DNA from: Mesorhizobium sp.
Lineage (GTDB): Bacteria > Pseudomonadota > Alphaproteobacteria > Rhizobiales > Rhizobiaceae
NCBI GenBank assembly: GCA_004017275.1
Contig: SAKE01000009.1
Span: 62,001-126,000, forward strand
DNA: 64,000 nt
Reading direction: 5' to 3'
In this document: positions 44,036 through 52,499 of the stretch, piece by piece
Layout: the number at the start of each line of letters is the position of its first letter
Numbering within the stretch: the first letter of the stretch is position 1
Made by a program: the position numbers and the translations under genes
Notes under the pieces: model-generated
Database searches by the model: none
Told to the model about the DNA's origin: nothing
The model's input: only the letters and a program-made list of their open reading frames with translations

Positions 44036-45013
44036 ATGAGAAGATTTGTCGCCGCTCTGGCTGCCGCTGCAGCCGTCGCGCTTTATCCGTTCACTGCCGG
44101 CGCACAGACCTATCCTGAACGCACCATCACCGTTGTGGTGCCATTTGCGGCCGGCGGCCCGACCGACACCGTCACGCGTCTCGTCGCGGAAGCCATGTCG
44201 AAGGATCTCGGCCAGCAAGTCATCGTCGAGAATGTCGGCGGTGCCGGCGGCACGCTGGGTGCGGGCCGCGTCGCCAACGCCGAGCCGGATGGCTACACGC
44301 TGCTCCTCCATCACATCGGCATGGCGACCAGTGCTACGCTGTACAGAAAGCTCGCCTACGACACGCTGAACGCCTTCGAATATGTCGGCCTCGTCACGGA
44401 GGTGCCGATGACCATCGTCGGCCGCAAGGATCTGGAGCCGACCGATCTCAAGGGGCTTGTCGACTATGCCAAGGCCAACAAGGATTCCATCACCGTCGCC
44501 AATGCCGGCATTGGTGCGGCCTCGCATCTGTGCGGCATGCTGTTCATGAGCGCCATCAAGACGCCGCTGGTCACCGTACCCTACAAGGGCACCGGCCCGG
44601 CGATGACCGACCTGCTTGGCGGCCAGGTCGACATCATGTGCGACCAGACGACCAACACCACCAAGCAGATCCAGGGCGGCACGATCAAGGCCTATGCCGT
44701 CACCTCGCCGGAACGCCTCGATGTGCTGAAGGACGTCCCGACGACGATCGAAGGCGGCCTTCCAGAGGTGCAGGTCGGCATCTGGCACGGCATCTACGCA
44801 CCCAAGGGCACGCCGGCCGAGATCACCCAGCGCCTGTCGAAATCGCTTCAGGTCGCGCTGAAAGACCAGAACGTCGCGGCCCGCTTCGCCGAACTCGGCA
44901 CCAAGCCGTCGCCCGAGGCCGACGCCACGCCGGCCGCGCTGAAGGCCAAGCTGGAAAGCGAGATCGCGCGCTGGAAGCCTATCATCGAAGGTGCCGGCCA
45001 GTACGCCGACTGA
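44036..45013 (+). CDS. tctC: TctC, periplasmic solute-binding protein (set 2)
   Basis: The 325-residue Bug-family receptor has a Sec signal (MRRFVAALAAAAAVALYPFTAGAQ), FAAGGPTDTVTRLVAEAMSKDLGQQVIVENVGGAGGTLGA and ANAGIGAASHLCG, then PYKGTGPAMTDLLGGQVDIMCDQ. A GGGAGGAG site fixes the ATG at 44036. It heads a tctC-tctB-tctA operon in the opposite orientation to set 1. No enzyme gene is attached, so the ligand cannot be guessed. Confidence 0.93.
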   Translation: MRRFVAALAAAAAVALYPFTAGAQTYPERTITVVVPFAAGGPTDTVTRLVAEAMSKDLGQQVIVENVGGAGGTLGAGRVANAEPDGYTLLLHHIGMATSATLYRKLAYDTLNAFEYVGLVTEVPMTIVGRKDLEPTDLKGLVDYAKANKDSITVANAGIGAASHLCGMLFMSAIKTPLVTVPYKGTGPAMTDLLGGQVDIMCDQTTNTTKQIQGGTIKAYAVTSPERLDVLKDVPTTIEGGLPEVQVGIWHGIYAPKGTPAEITQRLSKSLQVALKDQNVAARFAELGTKPSPEADATPAALKAKLESEIARWKPIIEGAGQYAD

Positions 45014-45094
45014 GATCTCTTGAACGGGGCGCCGCCGGCGCCTCGTTTCGCTTCGGCATCAGCGCGCCCACGGCGCGGGCGTGGGAGGACCATC

Positions 45095-45556
45095 ATGAAG
45101 CCTTTCGCAATCGACAGGGCCAACGGCATCTGCGCCGCGCTGTTCATCGCTTTCGGCGCGTGTTTCGCACTGCAATCGTTCGGCCTCGAAATCGGCACCG
45201 CCTTCCGCATGGGACCGGGCTATTTTCCCCTGATCCTGGCGATCGTGCTGATCCTGCTTGGCGCCGTCATCCTCGTCCAGGCCGTGCGCTTCGAGGGCGA
45301 ATCGATCGGGCACATTGCGTGGCGCGGCATGCTGCTCATCCTGCCTGCTCCGATCTTCTTCGGCCTGACGGTGCGCGGCCTCGGCTTCATCCCGTCGATC
45401 TTCCTCACGGCGCTGATCGCGTCGTTTGCCAGCCGCCGCATGAAGCCTGTGACCGCGCTCGTGCTGTCGGCCTGCCTGACGCTGTTTGCATTCCTGGTCT
45501 TCAGCTACGCGCTCGGCTTGCCGTTCCGGCGTTTCGGCCCATGGCTGGCATTCTGA
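45095..45556 (+). CDS. tctB: TctB, small permease (set 2)
   Basis: The 153-residue membrane protein has four hydrophobic segments and the FRMGPGYFPLILAIVLILLGAVIL segment that marks TctB (GPGYFP). The ATG at 45095 follows a GGGAGGA site. It is 9 bp upstream of tctA and completes the second tripartite transporter. Confidence 0.92.
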   Translation: MKPFAIDRANGICAALFIAFGACFALQSFGLEIGTAFRMGPGYFPLILAIVLILLGAVILVQAVRFEGESIGHIAWRGMLLILPAPIFFGLTVRGLGFIPSIFLTALIASFASRRMKPVTALVLSACLTLFAFLVFSYALGLPFRRFGPWLAF

Positions 45557-45565
45557 GGAGACGAA

Positions 45566-47074
45566 ATGGAGCTCCTCGACAACCTCGTGCTGGGCTTTTC
45601 GACGGCGACTTCGCTGACCAACCTCGGTTTCTGCCTGATCGGCGTCCTTCTCGGCACGCTGATCGGCGTCCTGCCCGGCATCGGCGCCACCGCGACCATT
45701 GCCATGCTTTTGCCGATCACCTTCCAGATCGGCGACCCGGTTTCCTCCCTCATCATGCTCGCCGGAATCTATTACGGCGCGCAATATGGCGGCTCGACCA
45801 CAGCCATTCTCATCAACATGCCCGGCGAATCCTCGTCGGCCGTCACCGCGATCGACGGCTACCAGATGGCCAGGAACGGCCGCGCCGGGGCGGCACTCGC
45901 GATCGCGGCCATAGGCTCGTTCTTTGCCGGCACGGTGTCGACCTTCCTCGTTGCCATCTTTGCCCCGCCGCTGACGGCGATCGCGCTGAAATTCGGCGCG
46001 GCCGAGTATTTTTCGCTGATGATCGTCGGCCTCGTCTCGTCCGTCGCGCTCGCCCATGGTTCGATCGTCAAGGCGCTGGCCATGGTCGTGCTCGGCCTGC
46101 TGCTCGGCATTGTCGGCACCGACATCTATACGGGCACGCCGCGCTTCACGCTCGGCATCCGCGAATATGCGGACGGGCTGAATTTCGTCGCGGTGGCGGT
46201 CGGGGTCTTCGGCGTCGCCGAGATCCTGCGCAACCTCGAAAACGAGGATGAGCGCTCCGTGATGATCCGAAAAGTCACCGGCCTTATGCCGACCCGCGAG
46301 GATTGTCGGCGCATGGCGGCGCCCATCGTGCGCGGAACGATCATCGGATCGGCGCTCGGCATCCTGCCGGGTGGCGGTGCAATCCTGGCAGCCTTTGCCT
46401 CCTACACGGTCGAAAAACGCGTATCGAAAAACCCGGGTGAATTCGGCAAGGGCGCCATCGCAGGCGTCGCCGGACCGGAATCGGCCAACAATGCCGGCGC
46501 GCAGACCTCCTTCATCCCGATGCTGACGCTCGGCATTCCGGCAAATCCGGTCATGGCGCTGATGATCGGCGCAATGATCATCCAGGGCATCGTGCCCGGC
46601 CCCAATGTCGCGACCGAACAGCCGGCGCTGTTTTGGGGCATCATCGCTTCGATGTGGATCGGCAATCTGATGCTGATCGTCCTGAACCTGCCGCTGATCG
46701 GGCTTTGGGTGAAGCTGTTGACGATCCCCTATTACGTGCTCTTCCCGATCATCATGGCGTTCTGCTCGATCGGCGTCTACAGCGTCAACAGCAACGTCTA
46801 CGACCTCTACGCCGTCGCCTTCTTCGGCTTCCTCGGCTATCTCCTGACCAAGCTACGCTGCGAACCGGCGCCGCTGCTGCTCGGCTTCGTGCTCGGCCCG
46901 CTGCTCGAGGAAAACCTGCGCCGCGCCATGATCCTCGCGCGCGGCGACCCGAGCACTTTCGTGACGAGGCCGATCAGCGCCAGCCTGCTGCTCATCGCGC
47001 TCGCCGTGCTCGTCATCGTCTTCCTGCCCGCGGTCAGGAAAAAGCGCGAAGAGGTGTTTGTCGAGGAGAGTTGA
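45566..47074 (+). CDS. tctA: TctA, large permease (set 2)
   Basis: The 502-residue permease has the TctA motifs LLGTLIGVLPGIGATATIAMLLP, YYGAQYGGSTTAILINMPGE and GVAGPESANNAGAQTSFIPMLTLGIP, with about twelve membrane segments. It follows tctB by 9 bp. Its stop is 1 bp from the stop of the convergent nth gene, so the two transcripts must overlap. Confidence 0.95.
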   Translation: MELLDNLVLGFSTATSLTNLGFCLIGVLLGTLIGVLPGIGATATIAMLLPITFQIGDPVSSLIMLAGIYYGAQYGGSTTAILINMPGESSSAVTAIDGYQMARNGRAGAALAIAAIGSFFAGTVSTFLVAIFAPPLTAIALKFGAAEYFSLMIVGLVSSVALAHGSIVKALAMVVLGLLLGIVGTDIYTGTPRFTLGIREYADGLNFVAVAVGVFGVAEILRNLENEDERSVMIRKVTGLMPTREDCRRMAAPIVRGTIIGSALGILPGGGAILAAFASYTVEKRVSKNPGEFGKGAIAGVAGPESANNAGAQTSFIPMLTLGIPANPVMALMIGAMIIQGIVPGPNVATEQPALFWGIIASMWIGNLMLIVLNLPLIGLWVKLLTIPYYVLFPIIMAFCSIGVYSVNSNVYDLYAVAFFGFLGYLLTKLRCEPAPLLLGFVLGPLLEENLRRAMILARGDPSTFVTRPISASLLLIALAVLVIVFLPAVRKKREEVFVEES

Positions 47075-47075
47075 A

Positions 47076-47897
47076 TTACGCCGCCGTTCCGCTTCGGTCC
47101 TGAGCCTCTTCGACCGAGTCGAGCGATGCGATCGGCACCAGCGGTGCCGGCACGTCGGTCGTCTTCACCTCGGCCTTGCAGATGTCGGCGATGACGCAGG
47201 CCGGGCAATCCGGCTTGCGCGCCTTGCAGACATAGCGGCCGTGCAGGATCAGCCAGTGATGCGCGTGGCGCATATATTCGTTCGGAATGATCTTGAGCAG
47301 CCCCTGCTCGACCTGTTCCGGCGTCTTGCCGGGCGCCAGCCCGAGGCGGTTGCCGATGCGGAAAATGTGCGTGTCGACGGCCATCGTGTGCTGGCCGAAA
47401 GCCATGTTGAGCACGACATTGGCGGTCTTGCGCCCGACCCCCGGCAGCTTGACCAACTCGTCGCGATCATCGGGCACCTCGCCGCCATGGTCGCGGATCA
47501 GCGCCTGCGACAGCGCAATCACATTCTTCGCCTTGTTGCGCCACAGCCCGATGGTACGGATATACTCGCCGACCTTGGCCTCACCCAGAGCCAGCATCTT
47601 CTGCGGCGTGTCGGCGGCCTTGAACAGCGCCCGCGTCGCCTTGTTGACGCCGACATCCGTCGCTTGGGCCGACAGCACCACCGCGACCAGCAGCGTGAAG
47701 GCGTTGATATGTTCGAGCTCGCCCTTCGGCTCCGGCCGCTGCACGGAAAACCGCCGAAAGATCTCGTGCACTTCGGCCGGGCTGTAGCGCGACGAGCTGC
47801 GCGCCGGCCGGGGCCGCGGTTTGGCGTTCGACCCGTCGCGCCGGCCAGGCAGCTCTTTTTCGGATGTGACAGAATCTTTGGACTTGGGGCTCGCCAT
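47076..47897 (-). CDS. nth: Endonuclease III
   Basis: This is the base-excision repair glycosylase/AP lyase for oxidised pyrimidines. The 273-residue protein has VVLSAQATDVGVNKAT, the helix-hairpin-helix LVKLPGVGRKTANVVL with the catalytic lysine, the catalytic aspartate in VDTHIFRIGNRL, and four cysteines spaced C-x6-C-x2-C-x5-C (CKARKPDCPACVIADIC) for the 4Fe-4S cluster. The lysine/arginine-rich first 45 residues extend it beyond E. coli Nth (211). The ATG at 47897 has a GGAGGGA site. Confidence 0.96.
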   Translation of the reverse strand: MASPKSKDSVTSEKELPGRRDGSNAKPRPRPARSSSRYSPAEVHEIFRRFSVQRPEPKGELEHINAFTLLVAVVLSAQATDVGVNKATRALFKAADTPQKMLALGEAKVGEYIRTIGLWRNKAKNVIALSQALIRDHGGEVPDDRDELVKLPGVGRKTANVVLNMAFGQHTMAVDTHIFRIGNRLGLAPGKTPEQVEQGLLKIIPNEYMRHAHHWLILHGRYVCKARKPDCPACVIADICKAEVKTTDVPAPLVPIASLDSVEEAQDRSGTAA

Positions 47898-47905
47898 TTC
47901 CCTCC

Positions 47906-47919
47906 TATAATATCCCCTC
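47906..47919 (+). promoter_or_regulatory. Candidate leaderless promoter of the DUF2244 gene
   Basis: A perfect TATAAT box (47906-47911) lies only 8 bp before the DUF2244 ATG, with TTGGGG (47884-47889) 16 bp upstream as a possible -35. No Shine-Dalgarno sequence precedes the ATG. The transcript would therefore start at or next to the start codon. The same few bases serve as ribosome site for nth on the other strand. Confidence 0.5.
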
Positions 47920-48414
47920 ATGAGCGACACAAACGCCTCGTTTCAGGCCGACGAGCCATTCTTTCAGGCGCTATTGACTCCGCACCGGTCGCTGGGCCGG
48001 ACAGGCTTCTTCATCCTGATGGGCGCGTTGCTGTTCGGCTGGCTGGTGACGGGCGCTTTTTTCCTGTCGCGCGGTGCCTGGCCGGTGTTCGGCTTCTTCG
48101 GCCTCGACGTGGCCGCCGTCTACATCGCCTTTCGCGCCAACTATCGGGCCGCCCGCGCCCGGGAGGAAGTCTCGGTCTCGCGCACCAGCCTCGACATCCG
48201 CAAGACAGCACCTTCCGGTAAATCGGAAGCGCATCGCTTCAATCCGTTTTGGGCGCGGTTTTTGGTCGCCCGTCACGCCGAGATCGGCATCACGAGGATG
48301 ACGGTTGAAGGGCAAGGCCAGAACGTGCCGATCGGATCGTTCCTGGACCCCGATTCCCGCGAGAGCTTTGCCACCGCCTTTTCGCGAGCACTGGCGACCG
48401 CCAAGGCGCGCTGA
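47920..48414 (+). CDS. DUF2244 domain membrane protein
   Basis: The 164-residue product has the DUF2244 features: PFFQALLTPHRSLGRTGFFILMG, two membrane helices (about residues 28-48 and 53-72), and a cytoplasmic part with VSRTSLDIRKT and the C-terminal IGSFLDPDSRESFATAFSRAL. The family is common in alphaproteobacteria and often lies near cytochrome oxidase genes in other species; no function is proven. The start has no ribosome site but a -10 box close upstream. Confidence 0.85.
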   Translation: MSDTNASFQADEPFFQALLTPHRSLGRTGFFILMGALLFGWLVTGAFFLSRGAWPVFGFFGLDVAAVYIAFRANYRAARAREEVSVSRTSLDIRKTAPSGKSEAHRFNPFWARFLVARHAEIGITRMTVEGQGQNVPIGSFLDPDSRESFATAFSRALATAKAR

Positions 48415-48520
48415 GCCAGCGCTTCAGAGGCGATAGCGCAACAGCCTGCCGCAAGAAGGCAAGTTTCGGGTGGCGATCGACGCCCCAAGGGGCGATATTC
48501 CGGCTCAAGGAGACAGTTCC

Positions 48521-49396
48521 ATGAGCACACACACAGCAGTCCTCAAAAAGGACATCACGCCTGAAGGCAGCGACTACGAAATCGTGCGCCGCGCCATCGA
48601 GAAGATCAGCCTCGACTATCGTGACCAGCCTTCCCTCGAAGAACTGGCCGAGGAAGTCGGCGAGACGCCGACCGGCCTGCAAAAACTCTTCACCCGCTGG
48701 GCCGGCCTGTCGCCCAAGGCCTTCCTGCAGGCGGTGACACTGGACCATGCGCGCAGGCTGCTCGATTCCGGCATGCCGCTGCTCGAGACCTCGTTCGAAC
48801 TCGGCATGTCCGGCCCGGGCCGACTGCATGATCTCTTCGTCACCCACGAAGCGATGTCGCCGGGCGACTACAAGACGCGCGGCGCCGGGCTCACCATCCG
48901 CTACGGCTATCATCCCTCGCCGTTCGGCACCGCCCTGATCATGGCCACCGACCGCGGGCTTGCCGGCCTCGCCTTCAGCGACCCCGGCGAGGAGCGCGCC
49001 GCCTTCGCCGACATGTCCAGCCGCTGGCCGAACGCCATCTATGTCGAGGATATGACGGCCACTGGACCCTATGCCGCGCGCATCTTTGACCCCACGCTGT
49101 GGCGCCCCGAGCAGCCGCTGCATGTCGTCATGATCGGCACCGATTTCCAGGTTCGTGTTTGGGAGGCGCTGCTCAAGATTCCGATGGGCAAGGCCCGCAC
49201 CTATTCCTCGATCGCCGCCAGCATCGGCGCGCCGTCCGCCAACCGTGCCGTCGGTGCGGCCAATGGCGCCAACCCGCTCTCGTTCGTGGTGCCCTGCCAC
49301 CGCGCCATCGGCAAATCAGGCGACCTCACCGGCTATCACTGGGGCCTGACCCGCAAGCGAGCCATTCTGGGCTGGGAGGCGGGGCAGGTTTCATAA
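48521..49396 (+). CDS. Ada-like bifunctional regulator/O6-alkylguanine-DNA alkyltransferase
   Basis: The 291-residue protein joins an AraC-type helix-turn-helix region (about residues 20-110, SLEELAEEVGETPTGLQKLFTRWAGLSPKAFL) to an O6-alkylguanine-DNA methyltransferase domain (120-290). The suicide cysteine is in VVPCHRAIGKSG; the preceding ARTYSSIAASIGAPSANRAVGAANGANPL holds the arginine finger region. It lacks the N-terminal zinc phosphotriester domain of full Ada, so it would sense or repair only O-alkyl bases. A CAAGGAGA site fixes the ATG. Confidence 0.92.
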   Translation: MSTHTAVLKKDITPEGSDYEIVRRAIEKISLDYRDQPSLEELAEEVGETPTGLQKLFTRWAGLSPKAFLQAVTLDHARRLLDSGMPLLETSFELGMSGPGRLHDLFVTHEAMSPGDYKTRGAGLTIRYGYHPSPFGTALIMATDRGLAGLAFSDPGEERAAFADMSSRWPNAIYVEDMTATGPYAARIFDPTLWRPEQPLHVVMIGTDFQVRVWEALLKIPMGKARTYSSIAASIGAPSANRAVGAANGANPLSFVVPCHRAIGKSGDLTGYHWGLTRKRAILGWEAGQVS

Positions 49397-49537
49397 TATC
49401 GATTTTTTCCGGTTGTTGCGCAGAAATATGTGAATGTGGGGATTCGGAAACTACAAGTGCGATTTTACTTTTTTCTTTTCTTAATACAACCGGTGACAAT
49501 CTCCGGTTTAAGCAATTGTTACTTCGACGAATTATCT

Positions 49538-49558
49538 TAGTTAACCCTAAATTAACTA
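49538..49558 (+). promoter_or_regulatory. CtrA-type box upstream of the exported-protein cluster
   Basis: TAGTTAA-7 bp-TTAACTA contains an exact TTAA-N7-TTAA(C), the full binding site of the alphaproteobacterial cell-cycle regulator CtrA, and is also a perfect 7-bp inverted repeat. It lies 59 bp before the first gene of the cluster in a 220-bp intergenic stretch that is unusually AT-rich for this genome. A GGAGG ribosome site follows nearer the ATG. Confidence 0.6.
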
Positions 49559-49616
49559 CGATAAAGTGATGATGACCCATATTAATTCGGGCGATCCGGC
49601 TTAATAGGAGGTCTCG

Positions 49617-50087
49617 ATGACGTTGTTTCGCGCCGCATTCGGCGCAGCTCTGCTGGTTGCCTGTCTTGACCAGACCGCAGTGGCCACGACGCAGAATGTC
49701 ATTTTCAACGGCACGATCGCGCCGACCTGTACGCTTGTCGTTGCCACCAACGGCACAATGACGGCCAGTCCCGATCTTCAGTCCCTCAGTTCCCACAACA
49801 GCGGCGGTTCTGCTGGAACCGTGACGTTGACGACGACCGGAGGTGTGTCGCTGAGCGTCGATCCGGTCACCACCGTGACGGTGCCTTCGGCCGACGTCAC
49901 GTCGACGACCTGGACACCGACCTACTCCGCCGCGGGAGCGCATTCTATCGTTGAGACCGGCTCGGCAACCAGCATCGGCACACCCGGTGCAGACCTCGTC
50001 TCGGTCCACCTCGCCGGCACCAAGGGCGGCAGCAACCGCTTCGCCAACGGCAACTATCAGGCAACGGTGACGCTGCGCTGCGAATGA
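49617..50087 (+). CDS. Exported protein with spore coat U/pilin-like fold, first copy
   Basis: The 156-residue product has a signal peptide (cleavage near residue 23, TAVATTQ) and a beta-rich, Thr/Ser/Gly-rich body with two cysteines, C38 (PTCTLVV) and C155 in the terminal LRCE. The last strand GNYQATVTLRCE has the SCPU/fimbrial pattern (GxYxATVTxxC). Such domains build Csu-type chaperone-usher pili or coats. No usher is encoded nearby. It heads a run of four small exported-protein genes. Confidence 0.7.
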   Translation: MTLFRAAFGAALLVACLDQTAVATTQNVIFNGTIAPTCTLVVATNGTMTASPDLQSLSSHNSGGSAGTVTLTTTGGVSLSVDPVTTVTVPSADVTSTTWTPTYSAAGAHSIVETGSATSIGTPGADLVSVHLAGTKGGSNRFANGNYQATVTLRCE

Positions 50088-50109
50088 CGCCGTAGCGAAG
50101 GAGGGCTCG

Positions 50110-50502
50110 TTGAAACATGCTCGAATCCTGGCGACGGCACTGGCCGTCGGATTGGCGCCCATTGCCGCCAAGGCGCAGTCCATGTCGCCGATGCGTGGCG
50201 AGATCAACAGCTTCACCGACGTCTTCGCGGTCCGCGTTTTTCCCGCCAATCCCTACGACCGGAAGATCCGGGTCGAAATCCATGTCTACGATCAGGATTT
50301 TCAGCCGGTAGAGGCCAGAATCTCTCCAAATGTCTTCCAGCTGGCTTCCCAGGCTTCCCGTTCTGTCCTTGTGGTCGTGCCCTTTGACGGCGCCGCCGAG
50401 CGTAAAGTGCGTATCTGTACCGAAAGCATCCCCTTTCCCAATCAACAGACGCAGATAAGGGCACAGATATGCGGAAAGTTTTTTGGGCACCGCAAGTCCT
50501 GA
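50110..50502 (+). CDS. Short periplasmic protein resembling the N-terminal domain of fimbrial chaperones
   Basis: The frame opens with TTG at 50110, supported by AAGGAGGG just upstream; no in-frame ATG fits. The 130-residue product has a signal peptide (cleavage near residue 23, AAKAQS) and beta strands matching the first Ig domain of PapD-like chaperones: FAVRVFPANPYDRKIRVEIHVYD, then ISPNVFQLASQASRSVLVVVPF. It lacks the second Ig domain, so it is about half normal length. It overlaps the next gene by 34 bp. Confidence 0.6.
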   Translation: MKHARILATALAVGLAPIAAKAQSMSPMRGEINSFTDVFAVRVFPANPYDRKIRVEIHVYDQDFQPVEARISPNVFQLASQASRSVLVVVPFDGAAERKVRICTESIPFPNQQTQIRAQICGKFFGHRKS

Positions 50503-50981
50503 CACTAGCGCTCGCGGCTGCTTGGGCGGGTGCCTCGCCGGCTGTGGCCGAGGATGTCTACAATCTCAACCAGAACGAGAGCGGCTTCAACCTGCCGGGT
50601 GTCACCTTGCCCCAGGGCCAGGACGAGGTCCATGCCGCCGACGGCACCACTTGCCGTTCCGCCGTCTCCGGCTCCGGCGCCTATGTCGATCTCGGCGTCA
50701 TCAGAGGCAACAACCAGTCGGACAATGACGTCGCCACTTACGGCCGCGTGGTGATCCCGATCGGGCGCACGCCGAAGCGCGTCGATTGCAGCCGCCTCTA
50801 CGAGCTTGAGGTCGAGCGCCTGCAGCTGGAGCTGAAACTCCTCAAAATGGGCCTCGGCGCCGACGGCCAGACGGCGAGCGTGGCCGCCATCGCTCCCACG
50901 GCCGCATCGCCCGGATGGGCCAACGAGGGCTGGAGCATCAGGACCGGAAATGGCGATGGCAAGAAAAAGAAGAAGAAATAA
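50469..50981 (+). CDS. Exported protein of unknown family with lysine-rich tail
   Basis: The 170-residue product has a signal peptide (cleavage near residue 27, SPAVAED), an Asn/Gln-rich region NLNQNESGFNLPGVTLPQGQDEVHAADGTTCRS, a short predicted coiled coil (YELEVERLQLELKLLKMGLG, about residues 111-130) and six consecutive lysines at the end. Two cysteines (near 62 and 108) could pair. I recognise no family. It overlaps both neighbours, which argues for coupled translation and a joint role. Confidence 0.65.
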   Translation: MRKVFWAPQVLTLALAAAWAGASPAVAEDVYNLNQNESGFNLPGVTLPQGQDEVHAADGTTCRSAVSGSGAYVDLGVIRGNNQSDNDVATYGRVVIPIGRTPKRVDCSRLYELEVERLQLELKLLKMGLGADGQTASVAAIAPTAASPGWANEGWSIRTGNGDGKKKKKK

Positions 50982-51438
50982 CCGCGCGCTATTTGCGATG
51001 GCAGCACTTGCCGGCTTCTGCCTTCCGGCGCAGGCGGCGATCATCGGCACCTGCACCATCATGGTCGGGGCGTCGGGAACGATGAAGCCGAATCCCGCTA
51101 TCAGCGTACTGGGCTCGAAACAGGCGGGAGGATCGAGCGCGAGCGCCACCATAGTGGCAAGCTCGCTGCTTTGTTCCTTGCTCAATCTCCTGGACTGCTA
51201 TTCGGTTTCGGCGCCGGCACCAGCCGCGTTCTCGTCCGCGCCGAGCGGCGGCGGCACCAACGTGACCTTTGCCTCGGTCTTCCGCCTCGATGGTTCGGGG
51301 GTCGACATCAACGGAAGTGTGCCGCAGCGGGTCGTCAACGGCACCCACCCCATGCAGGTCGACCTCACCGCCACCAAGTCGAGCGGTATCTTTCCTGCCG
51401 GCAGCTACCAGGGCACGGTCACCGTGCGCTGTGAATAG
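50950..51438 (+). CDS. Exported protein with spore coat U/pilin-like fold, second copy
   Basis: The 162-residue product has a basic N-terminus (ARKRRRNN), a signal peptide (cleavage near residue 30, PAQAAI) and a Ser/Gly-rich beta body with the terminal strand GSYQGTVTVRCE, matching GNYQATVTLRCE of the first gene of the cluster. It has two extra cysteines, in SLLCSLLNLLDCYS. An ATG at 50956 is an alternative start. The 32-bp overlap with the previous gene places its start inside that gene's lysine tail. Confidence 0.68.
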   Translation: MAMARKRRRNNRALFAMAALAGFCLPAQAAIIGTCTIMVGASGTMKPNPAISVLGSKQAGGSSASATIVASSLLCSLLNLLDCYSVSAPAPAAFSSAPSGGGTNVTFASVFRLDGSGVDINGSVPQRVVNGTHPMQVDLTATKSSGIFPAGSYQGTVTVRCE

Positions 51439-51592
51439 GGCCACGATACCTCATACCGGGCTGGACCATTCGCGTGGTCTGGCAAGACGCGGCCTTACAG
51501 GTTAGCCTCCGCGCAATCGGAACGACCTGCGTTCGCCCTGACGCACAAAAGACGCTCCGGCACTTTGGATTTGCGCTGCCAGGAGGCATTCT

Positions 51593-52498
51593 TTGATTAT
51601 CGTCATCGGCTCGATCAACCTCGACCTTATCGCCAATGTCGACCGCTTGCCGAGCCCTGGCGAGACAGTCGCAGGCTCGGCCTTCACCACCGCCCCCGGC
51701 GGCAAAGGTGCCAACCAGGCGCTGGCTGCCGCGCGCGCCGGCGCCTCGGTGCGCATGGTCGGCGCCGTCGGCAAGGACAGCTTCGCCGCCGAGGCGCTGG
51801 CATTGCTGCGCGACGGCAAGGTCGACCTGTCCGGCGTTGCCGAGACCCACGCCTCGACCGGCACGGCACTGATCATGGTCGCCGATGACGGCGAGAACAT
51901 CATCGCCGTGGTGCCGGGCGCCAACGCCTCAGTGGTGCCCGGCGACCTCTCCAAAGCCTTCTTCAAAAAAGGCGATGTCGTGCTGCTGCAAAATGAGATC
52001 CCGCTGGCCACCGTCGATGCCGCCCTCGACCAGGCAAGAACGGCCGGTGCCATCACGGTGCTCAACACCGCGCCTTTCCAGGGGCAAGCGGCCGGCTTTC
52101 TCGGCAAGGCAGACTATGTCGTCGCCAACGAAACCGAGTTCGACCTTTATGGCGAGGCGCTGTCGTTGCAAGGCCGCGACCGGCCTGCGCGGATGCGCGA
52201 CTTTGCCGGGAAAACCGGCCGCTCCCTCGTCGTCACGCTCGGCGGCGACGGCGTGATGGCGGCGGCGCCAGGCGATTTCCTCACCGTTCCGGCACGCAAG
52301 ATCACGCCTGTCGACACGGTCGGCGCCGGGGACACGTTCTGCGGTTACTTTGCCGCCGGCCTGTCCGCTGGCCTCACGCTCGAACAGGCGCTAGCGCGCG
52401 CCGGCGCGGCCGGTTCACTGGCTTGCCTCAAGCCTGGCGCCCAACCGGCCATTCCGCTGGCAAAGGATGTCGATCAGGCGTTGCAGGAAACCCATTGA
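51593..52498 (+). CDS. rbsK: Ribokinase
   Basis: The 301-residue PfkB-family kinase phosphorylates ribose (or deoxyribose) at O5. Signature 1 is APGGKGANQALAAARAG near residue 40 and signature 2 is VDTVGAGDTFCGYFAAGL, with the catalytic aspartate in GAGD. GSINLDLIANVDRLPSPGETV is the typical ribokinase start. The start codon is TTG, supported by AGGAGG 6-7 bp upstream. Ribose released by the nucleoside hydrolase at 55.5 kb is an obvious substrate. The amidase gene starts 1 bp after its stop. Confidence 0.93.
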   Translation: MIIVIGSINLDLIANVDRLPSPGETVAGSAFTTAPGGKGANQALAAARAGASVRMVGAVGKDSFAAEALALLRDGKVDLSGVAETHASTGTALIMVADDGENIIAVVPGANASVVPGDLSKAFFKKGDVVLLQNEIPLATVDAALDQARTAGAITVLNTAPFQGQAAGFLGKADYVVANETEFDLYGEALSLQGRDRPARMRDFAGKTGRSLVVTLGGDGVMAAAPGDFLTVPARKITPVDTVGAGDTFCGYFAAGLSAGLTLEQALARAGAAGSLACLKPGAQPAIPLAKDVDQALQETH

Positions 52499-52499
52499 G

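Noticed and set aside
44530..46251. A 573-codon plus-strand frame across tctC, tctB and tctA of set 2
   Set aside because: It is a +1/+2 frame of three real genes with Arg/His-rich composition; the tct proteins are complete in their own frames.
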